From positions 1-15,328 of the forward strand of contig JBIOJM010000249.1 in assembly GCA_044450785.1 (NCBI GenBank): 15,328 nucleotides of DNA, read 5' to 3'. Shown here one piece after another: positions 1 to 10,491 of this stretch. The notes beneath the pieces are model-generated. The model did not search any database and was not told where the DNA came from. It saw only the letters and a list, made by a program, of their open reading frames with translations. Numbering within the stretch: the stretch's first letter is position 1; each line of letters starts with the position of its first letter. This DNA is from JBIOJM01 sp044450785 (lineage in GTDB: Bacteria; Planctomycetota; Planctomycetia; Isosphaerales; Isosphaeraceae). Made by a program: the position numbers and the translations under genes.

Positions 1-334
1 CTGTGCGTCGTGCCAGGCCGGAGCAGGGTAACCAAGACGTCCCAACTTAACAATAGGACATGCACTTATCTATAATCCCCATAGCCTCCAAAATAACGAA
101 AAGATGTGTGTAACGACGAGGGCAACGCCCTGGGAACAGACGACGCCATCCGCGCCAGATGGGCCAACGCCGGCATCCGGCGACCGCGGATCGACATTGC
201 CAGGGCGCCCTACTCGGGCGAGAATAGCCTCCGGCCATCCTGTCGTGGCTGGCTGGCGTGACGGCCGTCCCCGCGCCCTGACGACGCCCCCCGGGCGTGA
301 CGTCTTCGAGAGCTTGTCCCGAGGCACCGAGGCG
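1..334. other. Upstream leader region without a supported gene
   Basis: No convincing gene is seen here. The first 110 bases are AT-richer than the rest of the window and hold a promoter-like pair of hexamers (separate entry). The remainder is GC-rich and stays open in the aminotransferase frame back to an ATG at 104. The resulting 77-residue extension is rich in Arg, Pro, Thr and Gly, has no aminotransferase character, and its ATG has no ribosome binding site. A small perfect hairpin (AGGGC, 3-nt loop, GCCCT) lies at 119–131. I read this stretch as promoter plus a long untranslated leader. The left edge could hold the tail of a preceding gene, but nothing recognisable is seen. Confidence 0.5.
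47..76 (+). promoter_or_regulatory. Putative sigma70-type promoter
   Basis: TTAACA at 47–52 (5 of 6 matches to TTGACA) is followed, after 18 bp, by a perfect TATAAT at 71–76. It lies in the only AT-rich patch of this end of the window and points towards the aminotransferase. Transcription would start near 83, giving a leader of about 250 nt before the preferred start at 335. Seen in sequence; function is inferred. Planctomycete promoters are poorly characterised, so a chance match remains possible. Confidence 0.5.
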
Positions 335-1504
335 ATGCAACTTCCCCTGATCTCGCAGAAGGCAGCACGGTTCACCGAGAGCGTGATCCGGGGCATGTCG
401 GTCGAGGCGCGCAAGTACGGCGCGATCAATCTGGCGCAGGGGATGCCGGATTTCCCTGCTCCGCGCGAGATCAAAGCGGCGGCCTGCCGGGCCATTGAGG
501 ACGATTTCAACCAGTATGCGATCACCTGGGGTTCGAAGAACCTGCGCCTGGCGATCGCCGAACACGCCCTATGGCACCTGGGGCTGCGGGTCGATCCCGA
601 AACCGAGATCACCGTCACGTGCGGCAGCACCGAGGCGATGCTCGTGGCCTTGCTGTCGCTAATCAATCCCGGCGATGAAGTGATCCTTACCCAGCCGTTC
701 TATGAGAACTACTGGCCCGATTGCGCGCTCGCCGGCGCGTTGCCGCGGTTCGTCCCGCTCCGGCCGCCCCACTGGCGGCTGGACCCCGACGAGCTGGCGG
801 CGGCCTTTAGCGACAAGACCAAGGCGATCATCCTGTGCAATCCCAATAACCCGACCGGCACGGTCTTTTCCCGAGACGACCTCGATGCCGTCGCCGCGCT
901 TTGCCGCCAATGGGATGTGATCGCAATCACCGATGAGATCTACGAACACATCATCTACGACGGCCGGCGGCACGTCGCCCTCGCCGGCCTGGAGGGAATG
1001 CGCGAGCGTTCGGTCACGATCAGCGGGATGTCCAAGACCTACGCCGTGACCGGCTGGCGTGTCGGCACGATCATCGCACCGCCGAAGCTGTCGCACGCGT
1101 TCCGCCAGGTGCACGACTTCGTTTCGATCGGTGCGGCGGCCCCCTTGCAGGAGGCCGGCGCCCTGGCGTACCGCTTCCCTCGCCCGTATTACGCGCAGCT
1201 CGCCGCCGATTACCAGGCGCGGCGTGATCGATTCTGCAAGGTCCTCTGGGACGTCGGCTTCGATTTCGAGCCGCCGGAAGGGGCCTACTACATCATGGCC
1301 GGGACCTCGGCCTTCGGCGCCACCGACGACGTCGACTTTACTCGCTACCTGGTCCGCGACATCGGAGTCGCCACCGTCCCCGGCTCCAGCTTCTTCCAGG
1401 ACAAGGCCCTCGGCCGCCCTTACGTCCGCTTCTGCTTCTGCAAACGTGATTCCACCCTCGACGACGCCGCTCTACGACTGCGCAGGCTCCGAGTCATCGT
1501 CTGA
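335..1504 (+). CDS. Class I/II PLP-dependent aminotransferase
   Basis: A cytoplasmic pyridoxal-5'-phosphate enzyme of aminotransferase fold type I, 389 aa from the chosen ATG, the usual length for the family. Visible landmarks are LAQGMPDF near residue 33, the NPNNPTG motif at 169–175, the cofactor-binding Asp200 and Tyr203 in TDEIYEH, the Schiff-base lysine Lys234 in SGMSKTYAVTGWRVG, and the substrate-carboxylate arginine Arg365 in YVRFCFCK. The overall pattern resembles the aspartate/aromatic/kynurenine-methionine aminotransferase (YbdL-like) group; the amino-acid substrate cannot be read from sequence. The start at 335 is preferred because family homology begins at once (SQKAARFTESVIRGM) and a GAGGC-type sequence lies just upstream. 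The frame is open back to an ATG at 104, but that extension looks non-coding. The gene stands alone: downstream is a scarred region with gene fragments, so no operon partner is evident. Confidence 0.93.
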   Translation: MQLPLISQKAARFTESVIRGMSVEARKYGAINLAQGMPDFPAPREIKAAACRAIEDDFNQYAITWGSKNLRLAIAEHALWHLGLRVDPETEITVTCGSTEAMLVALLSLINPGDEVILTQPFYENYWPDCALAGALPRFVPLRPPHWRLDPDELAAAFSDKTKAIILCNPNNPTGTVFSRDDLDAVAALCRQWDVIAITDEIYEHIIYDGRRHVALAGLEGMRERSVTISGMSKTYAVTGWRVGTIIAPPKLSHAFRQVHDFVSIGAAAPLQEAGALAYRFPRPYYAQLAADYQARRDRFCKVLWDVGFDFEPPEGAYYIMAGTSAFGATDDVDFTRYLVRDIGVATVPGSSFFQDKALGRPYVRFCFCKRDSTLDDAALRLRRLRVIV

Positions 1505-1536
1505 CTTCGCCAAACGGTAGATCCTTGAACCAGAGG

Positions 1537-2091
1537 ATGAACCTCTATGCCGGCGACGCCGGCGATCTCACGGAAGTTTCGTCCGAGGATCGCGGCTCGA
1601 CCCGGCTGGGTAAGCCCATCGTGGTCGATTTTGGTCTGGCCGTTCGACCCGAAGCCGACATTGTCGTGACGGTGGAGCGCCAGATCGTCGGCACTCCGGC
1701 GTACATGAGCCCGGAGCAAGCCGCCGGCCGGGCCCATCATGTCGACCGCCGCAGCGATATTTACAGCCTGGGTGTCGTGTTCTATGAGCTTCTGTGCGGC
1801 GGGCTCCCCTTTCGCGGCTCCAAGGTGATGCTCATTCACCAGCTTCTGCACGAAGGTCCCCGGCCGCCGCGCCGCGTCAACGATCACATTCCGCGCGATC
1901 TTGAGACCATCTGCTTGAAGGCCCTCGCCAAGTTGCCTTCCCGGAGATACGCCACGGCTGGAGAGCTGGCCGCCGACCTGCGGCGTTTTTTGCGCGGTGA
2001 ACCGTGCCGGGCGCGGCCGGTGGGGCGGCTGGAGCGCGGCTGGCTCTGGGCAGCGCCACGTGGCCTTCGACTGGTCCGAACTGTGTCTTGA
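1537..2091 (+). pseudogene. Broken Ser/Thr protein kinase: C-lobe fragment
   Basis: The central part, about 1609–2049, is the C-lobe of a bacterial eukaryotic-like Ser/Thr kinase. It contains VVDFGLA (DFG loop), GTPAYMSPEQAAG (activation segment/APE-type motif), the alpha-F Asp in RRSDIYSLGVVFYEL, and the planctomycete-style tail LRRFLRGEPCRARPVGRLERG. The N-lobe (Gly-rich loop, VAIK lysine, alpha-C Glu) and the HRD catalytic loop are all missing. The roughly 24 residues before GKPIVVDFG show no kinase sequence. Homology stops at ...RGWLW at 2049, exactly where the opposite-strand fragment begins. The frame then runs to a stop at 2091 through antisense of that fragment. It cannot be an active kinase. 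It is not a fragment of the two giant kinases in this window: it is closer to the common planctomycete kinases whose tail reads RPIRARPVG. An ATG at 1537 or a TTG at 1525 could start translation, but this is most likely a relic. Confidence 0.75.
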
Positions 2092-2377
2092 TAAAGCACC
2101 ACGGGGGTTCCTTGAGTCGACCGTCTTCCGCGTCTCTGATATCGGTCAAACCGATGAGCCATCCCTCGGGAGACACCAGCAGACTGGTCGATTCCTGCCC
2201 CGGCGCGAGACCGAGGATGACGCCGCGAACCATACGCTCTGGATTGTCGTCGGCCCAACTCCGCCAGATCTGCGCCCGGGCGCCGATCTCGAGCGCACAG
2301 TCGACCAGGCGGTCCTCGAAATCCTCGATTCGCGCCAAATCGGCAAGCCGGCCGCGGTAGGCGATCGTGATGCCCAT
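2051..2377 (-). pseudogene. 5' fragment of a conserved hypothetical protein gene
   Basis: Read on the minus strand from ATG at 2377, this gives 109 residues of a well-formed acidic protein (start MGITIAYRGRLADLARIEDF; later APGQESTSLLVSPEGWLI and EPPWCFIKTQFGPVEGHVAL). From memory this matches a conserved family of unknown function seen in planctomycetes, in which the protein continues after GHVAL with a further domain-sized stretch. Here homology ends at 2051. The frame continues to a stop at 1877 only through the antisense of the kinase fragment, as Arg/Pro/Ala-rich sequence. The gene therefore appears cut at about 2050 and joined to another gene fragment. A possible GAGG ribosome site lies about 12 nt upstream of the ATG. 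No function can be assigned. Confidence 0.6.
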
Positions 2378-2482
2378 GCTGCCAAAAACCTCGCGGTTTA
2401 CACAGAACACTTTTTATTCGGACGGCTACGATTGGCTGGGAAGTTCAAGACATACTTCCCGCTCTTACGACGCAGGTTTTCT

Positions 2483-2506
2483 AAATCCCTTAAATCACAG
2501 GGACTT
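2483..2506. repeat. Imperfect inverted repeat in AT-rich patch
   Basis: Two 8-bp arms, AAATCCCT at 2483–2490 and AGGGACTT at 2499–2506, pair with one G·T-type mismatch around an 8-nt spacer (TAAATCAC). The patch is notably AT-rich against the surrounding high-GC sequence. It has no U-tract after the stem, so it is not a standard terminator. Its position among gene fragments would fit a recombination or attachment-site scar, but that is inference only. Confidence 0.4.
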
Positions 2507-2944
2507 GCGACTACGAAAGACGCGGGCTGGTTTCCCGCCGCGTTCATGATCGCCCCGGAGAACGCATACCAACCGACCACACGATCGAGGACACGAACTA
2601 CCCGATGGTCGATCACAGCGCCCCGGCCGATGCCATCCATATCCCGGTCCCGGGCAACTACAAGCGCCACGAGCTGGTTGGGCTCAACCAAGCGGCTCTA
2701 CTACATGGCCAGCCGGCTGGCGACGAAGGGGACTCCCATCGAAGACTGGAAGCTCCCGCTCGTCTCCGCGACGACCGACGCGACCTCGAAGCCCACGGCC
2801 CGACCGGAGGCCGGCGCCTCGCAGCGAACGCGCCCGGGTCAAGTGATCGATCGATTGTTGTCTCTTTGACGCATGAAGACACGCCGGCCATGCGGAGATA
2901 GAATCGCACATCATCGCGGAGATCCAGGCCGAGTTTTCCCTTCC

Positions 2945-2948
2945 GAGG
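2945..2948 (+). promoter_or_regulatory. Ribosome binding site of the FG-GAP/ASPIC gene
   Basis: GAGG lies 8 nt before the ATG at 2957. A competing ATG at 2951 is followed at once by a stop codon, so this site fixes the start at 2957. Confidence 0.6.
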
Positions 2949-2956
2949 CAATGTGA

Positions 2957-4948
2957 ATGGAACCGCTGCACTCGCCCAGACGCTTCATCCCAGTGCTGGC
3001 CGCTCTCGTGCTCCTGGGCATGCTGTTCGTCATGAGCCGGCAACCGACCCTCTCGGATTCGGACGCGGATGAGCTCGCGCGTCGCTTTCGGTTTGAGAAA
3101 CTCCCGTTTCCGGAGCTGCCCGGGTACTCCTACGACAGGACAGTTCGTGCGGTCCACCCAAGCCTGAACCATATTCGATCCTGGATATCCTTCGTTGGAG
3201 CGGCGGCATCCCTCACGGACCTCGACGGTGACGGCTTACCCAACGACCTCGTTTATGTGGACCCGCGGATTGACCAGGTGATCGTTGCACCGGCGCCCGG
3301 GACGAAGAACCGCTGGACGCCGTTTGTCCTGGATCCATCTCCTCTTCCGTTTGACCGATCGACCATGGCGCCGATGGGCGCCCGTGCCGGTGATTTCAAC
3401 GAGGACGGCTACGCCGACATCCTCGTGTACTACTGGGGACGTTCGCCAATCCTGTTTTCACAACGGCCAGGTCCCGCGGCTCGTGGCCCCGTGGTCCTCT
3501 CTCCCGAGAAGTTTGTTCCGTGCGAGCTGGTCGAGCCCTACCGCGTCTGGTTTACGAGTGCCGTCAGCCAGGCCGACCTCGACGGCGACGGGCATATCGA
3601 CCTGATCATCGGCAACTACAACCCCGACGGGACGCGCGTCCTGGACAGTGCTGCCCCTGGAATCGAGGAGATGATGCACTCGATGTCGCGGGCCTACAAC
3701 GGCGGCACCGACCGGCTGTTCCTCTGGGAAGGGGGGGTTAGCGGCATAAAACCCAGCGCTCGCTTCGGCGAAGCGGAGGGGGTCCTGGAACGGGATGTGG
3801 CCTGTGGCTGGACTTTTGCGATCGGGGCGGCCGACCTGGACGGCGACTTGCTGCCGGAGATCTACTTTGTCCAGGACTTTGGCCCGGACCGACTGCTGCA
3901 CAACCGCTCGGAACGAGGCAAGCTCCGGTTCGCCTTGCTGCACGGCCAGAGGACGTTTACCACCCCGCGTTCCCTGGTTCTCGGTTATGATTCCTTCAAC
4001 GGCATGGGGGTCGATTTCGGCGACCTGAACGGCGACGGCTGGCCCGACATCTTCGTCAGCAACATCACCAGCAATTTCGGACTGCACGAAAGCAACTTCG
4101 TCTTCCTGAGCACCGGACGACCGCAAGACATGTTTCAGGGGATCGCGCCCTATCAGAATGAGAGCGAGAAGATGGGGTTGTCGCGGGGCGGATGGACGTG
4201 GGACGTCAAGCTCGCCGATTTCGATAATGACGGCGTGCTCGAGGTGATCCAGGCAGCGGGGTTCACGAAGGGGAAGGTAAACCGATGGCCCGAACTGCAC
4301 GAACTCGCGCTCGGCAACGACGAGTTGATGCCGGACCCGCGCTTCTACCACCCGATCCAGCCGGGCGACGACGTTTCGGGCCATGACCACAACCCGTTTT
4401 TTGCACGGGCGAAAGACACGCGCTACTACGACATATCAACTCGCATTGGGTTAGGGGAGCCGACGCTCAGCCGCGGGATTGCCACAGCCGACCTGGACGG
4501 TGACGGCCGACTGGACTTCGCCGTGGCAAACAACTGGGGGCGATCCTTCCTGTTCCGCAACACCGCCCCCAACCCCGGTTCCTTTTTAGGCCTGCACCTG
4601 CGGCTGCCGGTTGGCTCCGAGGCAGCCGGCGCCCGGGCGACCGTCGTGCGGCCTGGCCACCCGCAGCGGTGGACCGAGGGACCGTCGCGGCCGGCGATCG
4701 GTGCGACCGCAACCATCCAGCTTCCCGACGGCCGGCGACTGGTCGCTCAGGTGGACGGGGGGAATGGTCACTCGGGCCAGCGCTCCCCCGATCTCCACTT
4801 CGGCCTGGGGAAACTGGAGCTGTCGCGTCCGTTGCGCGTCGAGGTCCGCTGGCGGGGCGCTGACGGGCGTGTCCACTTGGAAACCTTCTCCCTGGGCCCG
4901 GACCGCTGGCACACCCTCCTGCTCGGCGAGCCGGGTAAGGCCGGATAG
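2957..4948 (+). CDS. FG-GAP/VCBS repeat protein with C-terminal ASPIC/UnbV domain (CRTAC1-like)
   Basis: A 663-residue protein. An N-terminal hydrophobic segment (about residues 10–26, after Arg8-Arg9) acts as a signal anchor, placing the rest outside the cytoplasm. The body is a predicted beta-propeller of FG-GAP/VCBS repeats with seven Ca2+-binding DxDxDG-type loops, starting at residues 88, 146, 207, 293, 356, 421 and 512; the fourth reads DLDGDL. The C-terminal part (about 555–655) matches the ASPIC/UnbV domain, including GGNGHSGQRSPDLHFGLG and a final RVEVRWRGADG strand. UnbV is named from conserved proteins of enediyne biosynthetic clusters, and CRTAC1 is the related animal protein. The molecular role in bacteria is not established. 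The gene sits 11 bp upstream of a UnbU-like membrane protein, so the pair is very likely co-transcribed and may form an envelope complex. Family assignment is firm; function is not. Confidence 0.92.
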   Translation: MEPLHSPRRFIPVLAALVLLGMLFVMSRQPTLSDSDADELARRFRFEKLPFPELPGYSYDRTVRAVHPSLNHIRSWISFVGAAASLTDLDGDGLPNDLVYVDPRIDQVIVAPAPGTKNRWTPFVLDPSPLPFDRSTMAPMGARAGDFNEDGYADILVYYWGRSPILFSQRPGPAARGPVVLSPEKFVPCELVEPYRVWFTSAVSQADLDGDGHIDLIIGNYNPDGTRVLDSAAPGIEEMMHSMSRAYNGGTDRLFLWEGGVSGIKPSARFGEAEGVLERDVACGWTFAIGAADLDGDLLPEIYFVQDFGPDRLLHNRSERGKLRFALLHGQRTFTTPRSLVLGYDSFNGMGVDFGDLNGDGWPDIFVSNITSNFGLHESNFVFLSTGRPQDMFQGIAPYQNESEKMGLSRGGWTWDVKLADFDNDGVLEVIQAAGFTKGKVNRWPELHELALGNDELMPDPRFYHPIQPGDDVSGHDHNPFFARAKDTRYYDISTRIGLGEPTLSRGIATADLDGDGRLDFAVANNWGRSFLFRNTAPNPGSFLGLHLRLPVGSEAAGARATVVRPGHPQRWTEGPSRPAIGATATIQLPDGRRLVAQVDGGNGHSGQRSPDLHFGLGKLELSRPLRVEVRWRGADGRVHLETFSLGPDRWHTLLLGEPGKAG

Positions 4949-4952
4949 GGAG
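4947..4952 (+). promoter_or_regulatory. Ribosome binding site of the UnbU-like gene
   Basis: AGGGAG overlaps the stop codon of the upstream FG-GAP gene and lies 7 nt before the ATG at 4960. It supports this start and tight translational coupling of the pair. Confidence 0.65.
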
Positions 4953-4959
4953 CGAACCC

Positions 4960-5943
4960 ATGAGACAGACGCAAGAATCTGCTCTGCAGCAAGGCGCGAT
5001 CCAGGGCCCATTAGCGCATCCGGCGAAACTGTGCGAGGGCCCACAGCGGTACACGCCGGGGCATCTGGCAGGGTTGCGACGGTTTGCCATCGCGATCACC
5101 GTGCTCACCATCCTTGGACACGGTTTTCTGGGATTTGAACAGTCATACGCCCAGCCACTCGTCTCCCTGGCCACCGCATACAGCGTGCAGTTACTGCTGG
5201 AGTGGGCCAGTGCCTGGTCCGAGCGGCGGCGGCCACGCTTCGCGGGAGGGCTGGAACCTCTTGTTAACTTCCTGTTGTCCGCCCACATTACCGGCCTGGC
5301 CGTCGCGATGCTGCTGTATTTCCATGACAGGCTGTGGGTGATTGCCTTTGCGTCCGCGGCAGCGATCAGCTCGAAGACACTCTTCCGGGTGCCGATCGGA
5401 TCGGCAAAGCGACATTTTTTCAACCCGTCGAACTTTGGGATCAGCGTGACCTTGTTGCTATTCCCCTGGGTCGGGCTGGCGATGCCCTGGCAATTCACGG
5501 CCGGCCTGCCGGGTTTCGGCGACTGGCTTTTCGTCGGGATCGTCTTCGCGCTGGGGAGTTTCCTCAACATTCGTTACACCAGGCGCATCGCGGTGGTGCT
5601 GGGGTTCCTGGGGGGGTTCGTCGTGCAGGCTGTCATCCGGGCTCTCTTCTTCGGTGCACCTTTGTTAGCGGCCCTCATGCCGGCGACAGGGATCGCGGCC
5701 ATGATTTTCACCTTCTACATGGTCCCTGACCCGGCCACGACGCCCGAGCGCCGCTGGGCGCAGGTCGTCTTCGGTGCTTCGGTCGCCGCGGTTTACCTCG
5801 TATTCATGCTGTTACACATCGTTTTTGGGCTCTTCTTTGCCCTGACGATCGTATGTGCCGTACGAGGGGTCGGGCTGTACGTCACGGCCATCACGGCAAG
5901 CCGCCGCCCGATCGTTCCCGGAGGAGTTCTCGCGGGTCGTTGA
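4960..5943 (+). CDS. UnbU-like / NqrB-RnfD-related polytopic membrane protein
   Basis: A 327-residue integral membrane protein with about 9–10 hydrophobic segments (roughly 40–60, 64–82, 99–121, 125–141, 158–176, 187–203, 208–229, 236–254 and 267–300). Two stretches recall the NqrB/RnfD family of Na+-NQR and Rnf electron-transfer complexes: KRHFFNPSNFG (150–160), like the conserved FNP motif, and FYMVPDPATTPE (252–263), like the family's ITDPVTSP motif. I do not see the SGAT-type motif that carries covalent FMN in canonical NqrB/RnfD, so redox function is uncertain. Proteins of this type next to an ASPIC/UnbV protein match the UnbU–UnbV pair first noted in enediyne gene clusters. No other Nqr/Rnf subunit gene is in the window. 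It likely works with the upstream FG-GAP protein at the membrane; the biochemical activity is unknown. Confidence 0.85.
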   Translation: MRQTQESALQQGAIQGPLAHPAKLCEGPQRYTPGHLAGLRRFAIAITVLTILGHGFLGFEQSYAQPLVSLATAYSVQLLLEWASAWSERRRPRFAGGLEPLVNFLLSAHITGLAVAMLLYFHDRLWVIAFASAAAISSKTLFRVPIGSAKRHFFNPSNFGISVTLLLFPWVGLAMPWQFTAGLPGFGDWLFVGIVFALGSFLNIRYTRRIAVVLGFLGGFVVQAVIRALFFGAPLLAALMPATGIAAMIFTFYMVPDPATTPERRWAQVVFGASVAAVYLVFMLLHIVFGLFFALTIVCAVRGVGLYVTAITASRRPIVPGGVLAGR

Positions 5944-6002
5944 ATCGTCAGATTCCGGGTAGGATGGCAGGGTAGTTTTTATGCTGACAGAGAGGTGGCG
6001 CC

Positions 6003-6332
6003 ATGCCCCGAGTTAAGACAAAGCCTCCCTCGCCGCCGAGCAATGCTTCTCCGCTCCCCGCCGTCGCCGCGAAAACGGTCGACGTGTTGACCCTGGCAGA
6101 AGCCGCCGCCTACTTGCGGCCGGCCGGAAGCCGAGGAGTGACGATGCACATCTCAAGGTGCGGATCGCAAAGAGCTGGCTCCTGTTTGAAGCGGCCCGAA
6201 AAGGAATTGGCAATGAGTCAGTCAGTCTTTGGGTACCGCAAAGCTCATGTGAAGCTCCGCATGCCGAAGGTGGAACTGATACCATTCGTCAGGACTTATC
6301 GTTTTGGAGATCCTCCGTTGTCTCGAAACTGA
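6003..6332 (+). pseudogene. Degraded small helix-turn-helix (excisionase-type) protein
   Basis: A frame of 109 residues from an ATG with a good ribosome site (AGAGG at 5991–5995, 7 nt upstream). Residues about 19–39 (PLPAVAAKTVDVLTLAEAAAYLR) read like the start of an excisionase/MerR-type HTH domain, where LTLAEAAAYL forms the first helices. Such proteins normally continue with the recognition helix (PEADVLRLV-like) and a RRFRxxDIxxWL-type end. Here the sequence after AYLR changes to unrelated residues, and a PEAEE-like stretch appears in another frame, which suggests an indel or deletion near 6120. The rest has no recognisable motif. It may be expressed as a truncated peptide, but I interpret it as a relic. 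It is convergent with the giant kinase gene at 6433. Confidence 0.5.
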
Positions 6333-6385
6333 GTTGTCGTCTTCCAGAAACTCTCCTGGTATTGATCGCCATGGTGATCTTTCCC

Positions 6386-6407
6386 GCGGACGGTTGAACC
6401 CGTCCGC
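6386..6407. terminator. Hairpin between convergent genes, possible bidirectional terminator
   Basis: Perfect 8-bp stem GCGGACGG (6386–6393) / CCGTCCGC (6400–6407) with a 6-nt loop TTGAAC. It lies 25 bp beyond the stop of the minus-strand kinase gene and past the end of the plus-strand HTH relic. Neither side shows a strong T-run, so it would be an atypical intrinsic terminator; the position between convergent units is the main support. Confidence 0.5.
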
Positions 6408-6432
6408 ATAAAACCTTGCAAAGAAGGGAGGT

Positions 6433-10482
<4,050 letters not shown>

Positions 10483-10491
10483 CGTAACGAA

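Larger units (their letters stand above)
2378..2956. other. Gene-poor scar region
   Basis: About 580 bp between the minus-strand fragment and the FG-GAP gene. Open frames exist on both strands (for example 2605–2901 plus and 2398–2691 minus). I recognise no domain, motif or ribosome site in any of them, and phrases that look protein-like shift between frames, which fits decayed coding DNA. The region includes an imperfect inverted repeat at 2483–2506. It probably also contains the promoter of the 2957 gene, but no clear -35/-10 pair was found. Confidence 0.5.

Noticed and set aside
104..334. 77-residue N-terminal extension of the aminotransferase from ATG 104
   Set aside because: No ribosome site, low-complexity Arg/Pro/Thr-rich composition unlike the enzyme, and family homology starts right after Met at 335. 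Kept only as an alternative.
1609..2049. Kinase fragment as a displaced piece of the giant kinases
   Set aside because: Its activation segment (SPEQAAGRAHHVDRRSDIYSLG) and tail (RRFLRGEPCRARPVG) belong to a different kinase type from the AGLPVSAxGDWYxVGV pattern of the two large copies.
1997..2869. 290-codon plus-strand open frame spanning the scar region
   Set aside because: Its first part is antisense to the 2051–2377 gene fragment and the rest has no recognisable domain; likely chance openness in high-GC DNA. The 2605–2901 frame was rejected for the same reason.
3458..4390. 310-codon minus-strand open frame inside the FG-GAP gene
   Set aside because: Shadow of the DxDxDG-rich coding strand (VAVQV/VEIGE-like repeats are antisense of the Asp-Gly loops).
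5942..5955. Short inverted repeat GAATC-GTCA-GATTC after the UnbU-like gene as a terminator
   Set aside because: Only a 5-bp stem with no T-run; too weak to call.
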